Below the pieces are notes generated by a model. That model was given only the letters and a program-made list of their open reading frames with translations, searched no databases and was not told the DNA's origin. The translations under genes and the position numbers were made by a program. A DNA stretch of 64,000 nt from Aspidiotus rigidus (taxonomy: Eukaryota; Arthropoda; Insecta; Hemiptera; Diaspididae), in assembly GCA_035079385.1 (NCBI GenBank), contig JAVHKY010000013.1, positions 15,622,001 through 15,686,000 on the forward strand. The letters run 5' to 3'. Shown piece after piece: positions 9,706-22,500 of this stretch (positions are counted from its first letter, which is position 1; each line of letters starts with the position of its first letter).

Positions 9706-12399
9706 TCCATCCTCATTGGCCTTGCTGACCTCGCCACAACGCCGATAGATTTTTGCAAAAACAATGCGTGTCTCTATAGAAGACATGAAAATACGATGTT
9801 TATTTTTCGAGCACCAACTGAAAACCGTTTTTTCTGGGGGGTGCATATTTCCTACCTGTCATTCGATGTCTACGCCGTGAAGAACAACGGAAATTTGAAA
9901 TACAAATATTATATTGTTGAACACGGAGTTTTTCGAACTTGATTTCTAACGAGTTCCACGTCCTACCGAAGAACGATATATGAGTACGAAAGGATGACGA
10001 AAGTAAGAAGGAGCCTCAAATGGTGGAGAGCGGAACGTAACCCATATCTGAAATAAAGCCAACACACGAAGAATTCGATACGATATCTTAATGAATAAAG
10101 TAATACGCAGTACTTAGTTACGGAGATTTATTTGGCCCGCAGTAACAGTCGGCGGACGTACATAATTTCTGTACAAAATACACGAGCTAATGTTCTGATA
10201 AATAATGTAGCTTTTATTACATTTTAGAAGTTATCGAGTTGATATTGCGGTTTTGGATTGCAGCGTATCTGCGACTAGAACTCAACACATACTATTTCAG
10301 TCGACGTTTGCCGCGCTCCGAAGATATAATACACGCGTTCATCGTTCTGGTTAGGAAGTTCATTTGTTCTTAAACTTTTAATCGCCAACTTAGAAAGTTC
10401 CATTCAAGTCTAATGCTATTGTACAGCGTAGTATCGGATTGGTGTTTATAGTTCGGACACAAGGAAAAGGAATGTAAACAATGAGGGTGAAGTTTTGATT
10501 AAGTACCTACATACTGACTGAGTGCACAATGGTCAATTTTTCGATGACAGAAAAACTGATGGGACCACTGAGTATTCATGCTGTCGACAATAGGTACACA
10601 ACGTGAGGAGAAAATTTCTTAGAAAACAAAAAATTTCACTTTTCCCTACCGTTTTTTCAAATGCTGCGATGGGTGTATACCAGTATGTAAAATACGAAAT
10701 CCATCTCAGCAAGTTCACGGATTATCGCGAGTCGAGTGTATGTGGGACGCGGGAACAAAAAAATTCTGACCAAGATTTTATATTTCGATGTAGCGTTATA
10801 TTCCCTCGTTAACTATTCATGGACGTATGGAGAAAATACGTAATATAAATTTGAAATTACAAGTGGAAACAAAAATCTCGTGCGCTTTTTGTCTCTAAAT
10901 TCTATTCCGATTCTGCGGTCTTTCAACAGTTGAAATTCCACTATTCGGATAAATCATTATTTCGCTACTTACGCGTACGAAGATCGCGGGAAGAAGGTCG
11001 TCACAATTCTCGGCGGACTCGATACGCGCGCAGAAAATAATGTACATCAGTAAAATCATATTCTAACGACGTCGTTCGATTCGTGCGCTTTCTTCTCATT
11101 TCGTAGATTGTATAAAGATAATTCGATAGAAACGTAGGCCACATACTCGTGCAGTATTTGGAAGCGTCCGTAGATTGGTATAAGAACAAGTTGGACTTGA
11201 AATACAAATACGTAGGCCAAAGAACTTTTTCTGGGCTTTTTTTTTCCCCCAACAAAAAACATTCGGTAAGAGGTAGGCTCGAATCAACGTCTCGCTAGAA
11301 ACGAGAAGGCTTCACGTGGCAATAATCTCGTTTTACAAAATGTATAATGCATATCGCTATAAACTGCTACCTTTTCTTCTCGATGCAGTATCCCACCCAC
11401 TCGTCTTTCGAACATTTTCCCAATTCTCGAAAGTCGTAGAGATCTGAAATATATGTACATGATGACATCGACTTTCCTACACTTGTAAATTTCGTATTCT
11501 CATACTTGTAAATACGATGATAGAATTTTGAACGCGATATAAAAGAAAGAGAGGGTGCAATGCTGTCGACTAATTCAAACGTTTCGAATTTCCTACAATT
11601 ATATTTCAGAGCAATATTGTGCGAAAAAAACACATTCAACACACCCCCATTTACAAAATTTAAATATTTTCGCGGGCGGAAAAATTATGATGGTATAGGC
11701 ATCACGCATAGAGGATAGTAATAGTTTCATGAGAGAGTGGGTATAACCTAAAAACGTTCATGATCGACGAAGTCAATTTTGTGTACTGAAGAAAGCTCCG
11801 ACGGCCTCAAAATTCTGCTAGCTTCGTAAAACTAAAGTTAATTTGACACGCGTTCACAGAAATATTAAATAAAGACAGAGAGACGCTGCGTTTTTTGTTG
11901 TCAGACTATCTGCTCCTCCTCTTTTCATCTATTTGTCCTAGGCACGAAGTTAGAATTGGTTCGAGTAATCCCTGGTGTTGGACAGGCCCTGGTGTTGGAT
12001 TGAAAAATAGGTCACTTCCACATCGATCAAATGATGACTGACAAAGCACTTTGACATGGATCTGTCTTTCAACTGTCCCCCCTGCGAAATAATTCTGGCA
12101 AATGTTGCAGCTAATCAGACGATGAAAATCAGGCCTGACGTGAATATTCAAAAAAAGTGCGCCGAAATGATTTGCAACACTCCAGTCCCCCGCATTGGGT
12201 TAATCCTCACGAAGGATGATAAAATAAATGCGTCGTAGGTGAAGAGAAGTCCTCTCCAAAGTATATAACATACTCAGCCAGTGTGAGGCCAAGGAAAACG
12301 CTCTCTTTCGTTTTCCTAATTTTGTCATAGAGGTTAAAAATCTCATTAATTGAAGTAAAGTCATTATCAAGAGTCCTTTAAAGTTGAAAGAGTGCAAGT
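9706..12399. other. no recognisable gene; CpG-containing sequence
   Basis: The region from about 9850 to 11870 is free of the window's repeat families and has frequent CpG, like the sequence flanking the Side exons. Several frames under 95 codons occur but none looks coding. It may be an upstream intron of the Side gene. No Ig-type exon with good splice sites was found. Confidence 0.4.
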
Positions 12400-14390
12400 C
12401 CAAAAAAAAAAACAGATCAAGAAGAAGCTTGCCCGACTGACCCGAAAGAAAGGAAGAGACAGCGAGAGCTGAGCACAATTTTGCTCCCAGAACCGAGAAC
12501 TAACCAAGCGTCACTTCTCCAAAAGAAGGAGAAAGACTGCTGAACAAAGGCGTCAGGTACGTGCAGCCAGAAAGACTCTACCGGTCTAAGCTTGAAAGTA
12601 TGGCCATTAACTGCGAACAAGTAAGCGAATCCATGGAACACGACGTGAGACCAGAAGTCCGAACCAAAATTGAGAAAGTGCTGTTGGATATCAAAGAAAA
12701 TATGTGCCAAACCAATGACAGAACGCAAGTAATGCAGAGGAAGGTCACAAATCTACAAAAGAAGATCCGACTGAACAATCTGATTTTGACAAAGGTGGAC
12801 AAAGGCAACACGGTGGTAATGAAGAAAGAGGACTACACCCAAAAAGTGGAGTTGTACATCGCAGAGAATGGATACCAAGAACTGACAAAGGACCCAACAC
12901 AGAAATACCAAGATGACTTGAAAGTTGTGTTGAAACGGAACAGTGTACCCGGCAATGGAAGGACACTGCACCGAAACACAAGGGGCTTGTAAAACTCCAA
13001 GAAGCGAACTGTCCAATGAGACTCCTGGCCAACAGCATTTAATAACCATGCTACAAGATGGCGAAGATCGTAGCCATATTCTTGAAAGAAAAGTACCAGT
13101 ATGCACCCAGATGAAATATCAGAAACAACGGAGAGCTGATGGAGCAACTGAACCAATTGGAAATCAAGAGTAACGACAAGCTGATATCCTTTGATGTGGC
13201 AAACATGTTTTGTACCATACCTCGAAGAAGGAACTTCTCACTCTGCTCAAAAACAACAGATACCATGGGAAACCCGATGAGCCGAAGTACACCAACATAG
13301 TTGAGGAGATCTTGAGCCAGAAATACTGACGATAGACAGGTGGATTATTTTTTTTCAGAAATGAACACGATGAATGAGAGCATCAAATTCACACTGGAAA
13401 AAGGCAATAAGACCATCGACTATTTGGACCTTACATTCACAATGGAGAACAATAGGATAGAATACAAAATCTACAAGAAGCCGACGCATACTGACACCAT
13501 TCCAAATGACTCCTACCATCACCCCAGGCACAAGTTAGCAGCAATCCAGGACTACTGCTATCGGACAATTTTTGTCCTCAAGAACAACGAAGAGAAGAGG
13601 AAAGAGATCGAGATAGTAAAGCAGATTGCAGAAGCCAATGGCTACCGCACACGTGTGGTGGATGGAGTCTTTGGGAAAATGGAAACAAAGAAAGGAACCC
13701 ATGATAGCATAGTGAGAAAGTACTCCGGATCGATACCATGCATAGGAAAGTACACAAACAAGGTAATAAAGGCGTTCAATGGCTGCGATGTAAATGTGGG
13801 TATCCAGAATAACCAACCCATGGTGAAGAGAATCAGCAATGACCAGACGGAACAAAAGGACAAGGAAAGCTTGAGCGGAGTGTACAAGCTCAGTTGTAAA
13901 CAGTGCGAGGGAATCTATATCGGTGAGATTGGGAGAAAGTTTGAGATCAGGAGAAAGGAGCACAAAACGTCGATTGAGAAAGAAGATGGCAAGTCACTGT
14001 TTGGGAAACCCTGTAACAAGGAAAACCACGATGGAGAGGGAATATTTGAAGTCATACACGTAGAGAATCGCACAAAGAGAAGGAAACTCTGGGAACAAAT
14101 GGAGATTGCAAAAGCCAAGAGGGAGAAAGCCTGTCTCTTGAACAATGTAATCACATTTGACAGCGAAAAATTATTCGGCCTGGTGATTGGACGGGAGAAA
14201 AAGAACAGAACCAACCAATAAGATGGAAAAATCAGGTGGCCAATAGAAATGCAGCATTTAGGCCAAAAAAAGTATAGAGACTCATGTTTAAGGCCTTGTT
14301 CTCTAGTTGCGACACAACTGATGATGATGGGATGCGAAAGTGCTCTCTAATAAACTAGAATTCTAAACTTGAAAAACTTGTTCAATATTA
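12400..14390 (+). pseudogene. Penelope-like retroelement with GIY-YIG endonuclease, internally deleted
   Basis: The N-terminal part (12561-12992) matches the minus-strand element at 34706-35700. Around 13190-13215 the reverse-transcriptase motif A reads SFDVANMFCTIP. The last intact frame (13340-14221, 293 codons) carries the RT C-terminus (for example SIKFTLEKGNKTIDYLDLTF) and then the GIY-YIG nuclease: GVYKLSC..C, IYIG, R..R and KEH. The CxxC before IYIG is typical of Penelope endonucleases. The palm segment with the catalytic YxDD is missing between about 13320 and 13350, so this copy could not reverse-transcribe itself. The element copies RNA into DNA and nicks its target with the nuclease when intact. 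The tail at 14310-14350 contains CTGATGATGATGGGATGCGAAA, discussed as hammerhead-like. Confidence 0.85.
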
Positions 14391-14451
14391 GTGCACTACT
14401 TACACCTTACTCGATATGAGTTCCAATAATAGTTCTTTGAAAGTCTATATC

Positions 14452-14646
14452 CAGGCGCGAATCCACGGGGGGGGGGATTTCCCCTCCGCCCCTCCTCCCC
14501 CCCAAAAAAAAAAAATTCCCCAAAAAAACAACAAAAAATCTGTAGTATCGAAGAAAATGTAGGAAAAAAAAAAAAAAAAAAAAAGGTCCTTTAAACTTTT
14601 TTTGGATTGTTTCTCCTCCCAAAGTGATCGTCTGGATCCGCGCCTG
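14452..14646. mobile_element. 195-bp MITE with 5-bp target duplication
   Basis: The ends are CAGGCGCGAATCCA and TGGATCCGCGCCTG, imperfect inverted repeats. The flanking ATATC at 14447-14451 and 14647-14651 is a 5-bp direct repeat. The inside is low-complexity G, C and A runs (14469-14584). The open frames here reflect those runs. Superfamily is uncertain. Confidence 0.65.
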
Positions 14647-14889
14647 ATATCCCCAGCCTCCTCGCAATTCTTGAGGTGAGAATGGCTGGATGTGTTTGTG
14701 CTACGCTTGTGCTGTATTGCGTTGTAAAGTTTTTCGTTTGTGCTGGTCTCCTTCTCCTCCACGTATCCTATTCAATTTTTGACCTGATCACAGGCTGAGG
14801 TTTTTATGTCTTAATTTGACCTTGATCTATTCTCCTCAAGTAGGGTGTTTTTAGTCACGTCTATTATTGGCACTGGTACGCTGACAAAG

Positions 14890-15840
14890 ATTTGTACGCG
14901 TGAACCGTGGTTCTGCGTATCTCTTCAGTGAGTTTCTTACATATTTAAATAAGCCATACCCTTCCATAAAATTTACATTGGAAATTGGTGTTTCCTCAAT
15001 AAACTTCGTGGACTTGACCATCTATGTTATAGACAGCGTTCATGAGTTTGGTATTTACAGGAACAATCCGCAGGTCGTCACTCTAGATTGCAACTTTCAA
15101 AAGCTTAATCCATTGCCTGACTCACTTTCCTTTGATTCAGGTTTCTTTTCACAAAGAACTGATGTCCATAAAACACCCGGCTACAGTGAAACAGGTCAAC
15201 ATGGACATTTACCCCATGGTTCGTAGGAAGCTTCCAAGGAAATACCTTGACTTCACACCCTCCCTCCCCCGAGATTCGCACCATGATAGTAGAGGCAACA
15301 GTGAATTAGGCTCTCTTTTCCGAGTGAGTTTTCCGACGTCCTCCACCCTTTCTGATTCCTGCAAACTTCTTACAATCCAACTATAGTCAAGGGCCTATTT
15401 CTTAAATTAAGAGACCAAATTCCGATGGCTGAGAGGAGTTACGTATACAGGGTGGCTGGTTATGATTATCCTGAAGTACATAAGATAGGGATGAACAGCC
15501 GCCAACTTCAAATCAGAGTTGTCGAGCATACAAAAACATGGGAGCGAAGGTTAAAAAGGAAGAGTCGCTTGCCCATTAGCTCTGAAGAGAGGTCCGAAGT
15601 CCTATTCCATAGAGAGAATTTGTACTTCGAACGAATGGCCTTGAAGACATCGAAGTTATTCAACACCGGAATCGTATTAAACAAGTACATTCCTCAAGAG
15701 CGAATTAGTGCTTGAGAATGATTCACATTTTGGTGCCTTGCTGGTCCAGTCATGACCTCGTCTGATGTTATCGGTTCTTGTAGTCGCTATTGAAAATGGT
15801 TGTTTAACTGAAAGCGCTCGGCGGCTGTATCTATGATTCC
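14890..15840 (+). pseudogene. Penelope-like element, second subfamily, degenerate
   Basis: At 14900-15226 the frame reads like the RT C-terminal end (FLTYLNKPYPSIKFTLEIG followed by NFVDLTIYV). At 15425-15715 it reads like a decayed GIY-YIG nuclease: VYRVAGYDYPEVHKIGMNSR aligns with VYRVACGDCPSVYIGMTSR in the copy at 31487-32164. The two Cys of the CxxC motif are lost here. The 3' tail (15715-15830) matches the tail of the 31.5-kb copy, including GAAAGCGCTCGG. Several frameshifts make it inactive. Confidence 0.75.
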
Positions 15841-16338
15841 TTGCGGTTTCGCACCTATGACAGATTTGTAGCACGAGCCGACGACATCATATCCTAGTGA
15901 GCAGCCTTGACTTACAAGGACAGAGAAATTTCAAGTTTCTTTTTCGAGTGCATGAGTTCCTCCTGTGTGGTATACACTAGGTGACGTGTTGGCAGAAGAG
16001 GGAGAACACGATGAAGACATCTCTCTTTATATATTGACAAAAGAAGAAAGACGTATCCATAATTTAATGTTTTTCCCGAAAAAAAAATCCTCAGAATTCA
16101 ACTGGGCGACCATAATCCTCAGTATTTAGAGAAATTGTAACCACGTTCCTTCTACCTTGGTTCGTGGATTTGTATCAAGCACTGCATTGAAGTATTTTTC
16201 CACCTGTTTCTCCTCCTTCCCCCATTCCGTATCCCACCGTCGGGCGGAAAGAAGTCCCGCTCCTCATGTATAACTTGGCTCAAAAGTCATTGTTAACAGT
16301 TTTTGATATCTTTATATTTTCTTTTTTATTGTTTACAG

Positions 16339-16539
16339 CCAATCCTCCTCCACAAGTGACATGGCTCAGAGAGAACAGAATATTGAATCAGAGAAATTTC
16401 ACATCGATGGATGAATCGTGGAGCTTGGACATCCGGATTCCAAAACTCGGTCGTTCAGATTTGCTTGCAGAATTAACGTGTCACGCCAGTAATGATGAAC
16501 ACGCCACGCTTGATAGTGTAGTACAGATCGACATGAATT
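16339..16539 (+). CDS. side: side exon a: second half of Ig domain 2
   Basis: The acceptor is TTGTTTACAG at 16329-16338 and the donor GTAAGT starts at 16540. The exon enters and leaves in phase 1. It starts NPPPQVTWLRENRIL with the core Trp of an Ig fold and carries the second Ig cysteine in LLAELTCHASNDEH. The first half of this domain, with its first Cys, must be on an upstream exon that I did not find in the window. Confidence 0.85.
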
Positions 16540-19500
16540 GTAAGTAAATTATTTTCCGTACCTAATAATTTTTGACCTAGGAAAATCACAGAATCTTTCA
16601 ATTCAATAATATTTTTCTTGAAAATGAAAAATTCACTTGAAGATCGCCTCCTACAGAAAGTTTTTACTGCGTCAGTTTTTGAGTTAGTCGATCTCCGATT
16701 TCTTTGGGAGGTGTCTGGCGGGTCCGCGAGAAGTGAACTGCCAGTTTTCTTAAAATATGATGATAACAAAATTCAGTGAACAGGTTTAAGGAAAAAAATC
16801 TTGTGTGGGATTTGAAAATTTTTCCGGTCTTTTATTCAAATTTAGACACCCTTTTCTCGACAGCTTAATCTGCGATCTTCCAAAATGTATACCCTCAAAG
16901 AGCCTAATGTCTTCGGGACTTCGAAAAATTTCAACTTGGAGATGAATTTAATGTGTGGCAGTCGAGTCATCAAAGAGGCAAGAGATAAGCTGAGGCTACT
17001 CGCGAGAAAGGAGGTAGCCTGATGAGGTAGCAGGATGTAGCTTCGGAATTTGACAAATTTCGACTGTGGAACTCTCCAGAGGTAAAAAGGGAGAGCTGCG
17101 GCGTCTTAATGAGCTTGATGACCTTAACCCGCCATGGGACTAGTAGAAATGTTTACCTTGAGAACGAGTCAAGATTTGTCAGTAGAATAATTTTTATTAC
17201 GATTAAATTTGATTAAAGCGTCCAGCGTAAATTGACTTGAAATCATCTCTAGATTGACGTCGATTTGAAGTTAACTAGCGTACATTACCAGAGAACTAAA
17301 CGCCCAATAGAGAAGTCGAATTTCGGTCGATGAAAAATTTGGAAAAGTTGAATCGAAATTTACTTGAAATCGACTGAGTCGAAATGGAGTTGACAAATTG
17401 TCGATCTTTTCATCCGATTTTGAATCGATTTCCGATTGCCCCGAGAATCGACATTAAATCAGCGACCGACAGGCTCATCGAATTCCGCCGTTGATCAAAT
17501 TCTATGGATCGCACATCTATGGTGAATCCACACCCGTCCCCTTGACCAGCATCTCATCGTACTTGCATTGCCCGGCTTTCATAATTTCTAGAAGGCGAGG
17601 CCAACCTTACAAGATCATAATATTTGCCTTACGAAAATTCTCTATTTCTATTTTAGGCGTAGTTTGGTCAGTGAGCATAATTATCTGTAGTCTCTAACGT
17701 AATTTGGTTGACAAAAAACGACAAGTTTGTGAACTGGTTATACTCTCGAATTATTTCGAACTTTCTCATAAAGTTGAACCGCACTCGGGCGCAAATGCTG
17801 TATACTTGTATGTCGTAAGTTTTCATAACGTGAAAACTTTTCACCGCGTCTCGCGTTAACAGGTGTGTTTTCGTTCGGACCTTCAAAATTGTAAAATGAT
17901 GCATAGACTACGCGAAGTCTCCGAAGCGCGTAGCTTTAAATTTTATTGTTACAGCGAGTATTATTTCGCTTTCGCATTGCGCGATAGTTTCTCGACACAT
18001 TAAAAAGTGATACAAAATGTATAATATTTTATACCGCTGCACGCCCGCGTACATCTACGTATTCTCCGCATTTCCTACCTTTTTGTTTTTAATAAGATTA
18101 TCGCGGATACGCGTACGATTTCGTCGTTTCGTTTTCACAGAATACGAGCATCGAGTAAAGTATATGTAAATTTTGGAAAATTCTCTTTTGAAAGTAGTAT
18201 AAAGGGGCTGTACGTCAGCTCGTCGTTGGCGGAAATGTAACGCGCGAATTTAATTTAAATTCGGGATTCTAACCTGGACACTCTTGGAGACACTGATACC
18301 GTCGTGGCACACAGAAGCAGGTTACGCACCCCGAAAAACGACAAACATTTTTATACGCCTTTAAAAAAAACGTCGACGTTTGAAAAAGCCTGTCACAAAT
18401 AACGCGTAAAAGTACTTCGAAAATTCTACGTCGCTCGCGATAATTTCTCTGTCCTTATTCGTTTTCATCGCATTTGAAATCGTCATCACGAGGATTTTCG
18501 TCGTTTAGGACAACCAGGCCAAACTATTTCGTTTCTGCCGGAACAAAACTTTTATCGATACACGGATGGAAAAGTTTACTGAAGTTTTAGCGAACGGAAT
18601 CACGGAATGAATCGTTTGAATTTAAATTGTCACATTATTGTTCTGTGCTTGTAGCATCTTCCTCTTGAAAAAACCAGCTTTAATCTACAAGTGGATGCGT
18701 GGAAGGTGGAAATATGAAAGAAAAAACCAAAATATCTGTTCTGAAAGAAGATGCGTTTATGACCCGCTTTTCAGAAGGTCGTTCGTGAAAACTCCCCTTT
18801 GAGCGTCAGAGTAAACTGTGCACTCGAAAGTGATTTTTACCATGTGTACTTCTGGAAGAAAAGTCTATCCTTATCACCTTGACTTTTTTTTTGTCGTGCA
18901 CGACCGACCGCGCGTGAGAAAATAAAAAGATGTTTAAGGAGGTGGAATGAAATACAGATTGTACTACTACCCATACCCAGATTCTTCTACCAGATTAGTC
19001 AAGAAGCTAAATCCCGAACCAGAATTGGGAAAATGTTCGCGGACATCAAGGAGAATATGTGCCGAACCAATGACAGAATGCTTTAGCGCAAAGAAAGGTT
19101 ACAAACCTACAGAAGAAGAACCGCCAGAACAACTTGATTTTGACAAAGGCGTGCAAAGACAACCCGGTGGTGGTATTGGAGAAGAACGACTGCACACAAA
19201 AAGTGGAGTTGTTGCAGAACCGTACTTCAGACCCGGTCCATTAATTGCTTCATTCGTATCCGCTTTGTTCTTTGAAAAATTGGCGTATCGCGTTCGCTCT
19301 CAAATTGCGATATTGTGGTCCGAAGACTCCCCGGAACTAACCAAATTACCCAAAGCACTCAACTTGACGTTTAGATGTAGGCTAGGTTTTCTTACATTGC
19401 GACAAGAGGGGAGTTGGAAGTCTTGGAGTCGTACTCCCAGATAATGGATGCCAAAAGCTGAAGAACGACCCGATCCAGGAATACTAAAACAATTTGAATA

Positions 19501-22500
19501 AGGTGTTGAAAGAGAACAAAGTATTTGTTGGTAGTACCAAAATTCAACGGGCTCGTAAAACTCCCCCAAAGAGAACCGTCCGACCGATGAAATACCATTC
19601 AATCCCCATGCTACAAGAAAATGAAAATTGCGGTCAGATTCTTGAAAGAAAATGACCAGTTTGCCTCTAAACAAAGCATCAGAAAGAACAGAGAGCTAAT
19701 AGAGCGGATGAACAAGGTGAAAATCCAGAGTAACTACAAACTGGTATCACTGACATATCGAGGGAGGAACTTTTGACCCTGCTGGGACACTACAGATACC
19801 ATAGAAATCTTGGTGGGCTCAAGTACGCCGAAATGAAGGAAGAGATCATGGGTCAGAACTACTGCTTGCTGCCAGGTAGAAGGACTAGCGATGGGCTCAT
19901 GGCTTTTTCCGATACTGGTGGAAATATTCGACTTCAAAAAGCTGCAACACTGGGCTAGATACGTACATGATAGCCTAATTGTGTGGTTAGGCACTAAAGG
20001 ACAGATGGAGCAATTTCTACTGGAAACGAATTCGGAGGTCGAAATTTCTGCAAGTCCCCTTACTATCATTCGTAGCTCAAAGGTTGGATTTGGAAAAATT
20101 TCGACTTTCGAACAATAATACATGATAGGTGGGGCCTCTCCTATCTTATTATTGTGGCACTCAAAAAAATTTCGTATTTAGACCCTTTGACGCCACGATC
20201 TCTGTCGTCATACATCAGTGAAATGTTTTCCAATCCCTTGTCATAATATATGATAGGAAGAGGACTTGGAAGCATTTCAACTTTCGACCCTATGACGTCA
20301 TGATCTGGCGACGTCAAAATTGTCTCAGTTAGACCTTGGCAAAAATGATTCAAGTGCCCCTCCTATCATGTTACTCAAAGGTGGGACTTGGAAAATATGT
20401 TGACTTTCGACCCTATGACATCCCGATCAAAACTTTCCATGTCCCTTGCCATGATCGAGGACGTCAAAATGTTCCGAGTCCCCGCTCCTGTCATATAGCT
20501 CGGGGGTGGGAGTCGGAAAAATTTCGTCTTTCGACCCTGTAACGTCACTATTTGATTATGTCATAGGTGAATGAAGTTTTAACAGGGAAGCTGTTCTATG
20601 GAGGTTGTTTCAAAGATTTTCCCTGCCGTCTGTGATGTCCAACCAAAACAAAAATGGTCCAAGTCCCATTATTTCCAAAAATGGTTCAAGTACCCGTCCT
20701 ATCTTATTACATAGGTAGACGATTCGACCTTGCACTTCGTGTTAAAATCATGAAATTTGGAACAAATGTTTAAGACACTTAAACGAAAAATTTGAGCCAT
20801 GGCACCACGGTCCAAACCCCATAGGGGCCTCATAATGGCGGGTTGTCTAATTGGAAGGAGTTCTTGCATATAAAAGACCGAAATATTCCTTTTGGTTCGC
20901 AATTCATGTGGATTCTTATCTAATTCGGACATCCAATTTTGAAAAATATTATCAAAAAATTCTTCCAACATTTTAGGGGCGCTGAGGGGCTGATAACCCC
21001 TGAAATAGGGGTAAAATTGAAGTGACATATTTCAACATATTTTCACGAATATCCCTATGAAATTTTCCTTAGTATTTGAGAAAAATACTAAAAAAAATTC
21101 TTCGACCGTCCAAAGGGCCCGGGAGCCTAATCCCCCCCCCCCCCAAAAAAAAAAACAAATAGAGGAAAAAATATTTCGTGTTTTTTGAAAAATCTCGACA
21201 GGTTCCCAAGTAGAATTCAGCGCAAAATCTGGGAAAAATGGTGGAAAAATTCTTGGGCTCCCTCGGAGGGGGTAAAAAGGGGAATAAACCCTAGAAAGAG
21301 ATGAAAACATTTTTGCACTTCTTTTTCAAGTTCAACAAATTCTTGTGTAGAATTTACCGTAGAATTCGGAAAAAATGGTAAAAAAAATCCTGGAGGTTTC
21401 TGAGAGTAGGTGAGAGGACTCCAACCCCCAGAACTCGAAGTAAAAAATATGAGTTTTTGAGAACATTCAAACGGATTCTTGGCTGAAATTTACCGTAGAA
21501 TTCAGAAAGAATCCTGAAAAAATCTCATGGCTCTTCGAGGGGGCTGGGAGGAACATGAACTTCTTCGGGAAAAGTTTTAAAATTGTAGAATTACATTTTT
21601 ATAACTCATGTGAACAGCATTTTCTATTGGTTCGCAAGTGTCTCTTTGCGGACTCATTACTTTTCCTGATAGTTTCTACTTTTCTGTCCGTCATTTCAAT
21701 CCTCCGTCCTCTTCAAATTTATCAATTATTTATTTTATTAATTCTATTCTTGGCGCCGCGATTAGGTTAGGTTTCGATCCCACCTACCCAAGATGCTCTC
21801 CAACAGCACTGTCTTCGCGCAGTTCATTAGGGTTTCCACGTGTGGGGGCAGTGTCTGAAGAAGAATCAAAAATTTCCAGATCCGCAAGAATGGGGCTGGA
21901 AGTGAGCGGCTGATGGAATACACTGGGAACCTTTATGGACCCTTCATCCACCTGTCTATATGGCATTGGACATTCTCGTGAAATGCGGCTGCCAGAAAAG
22001 CTGCTCTAAGAGACACTGCACTGTAAGTGCCGGAAGGCTGGAATGCTATGCACTGATATGTGTGCAAATGGTAATAAGTGCTTGTTTGAGTAAATTATTT
22101 GTGCATTGGCATTATACAATTGTCATCAGGTTTGAAATATATACTACTAGCGGTTGGCGACGCGCCTCCGGCGCGCCTGACCGCTAGCTGTGTGTTGAGT
22201 AGATATCTGTGTTTTATAGGTATCTGTATCTTGTAGGTATGTGTGTTTTGTAGGTATCTTGGAATTCAGATGAATTTTTAAAAAAGAAACAGTGGAAAGA
22301 GTTTTGCAAAATTCACAACTATTCAGTTCAAAAATAAGAAAATAGACATCAAAAACTGCGACTGTACTTATAAAAATATATCAAAGTTCCGAGTCGCACA
22401 AAAATAAAATCACCAAATTAAATTTTTTACACACTAATTCACTTGAGAGCTGACTTAACGCGTGAAGCCTGTATTCATCGCAGCAGAATACAGACAAATC

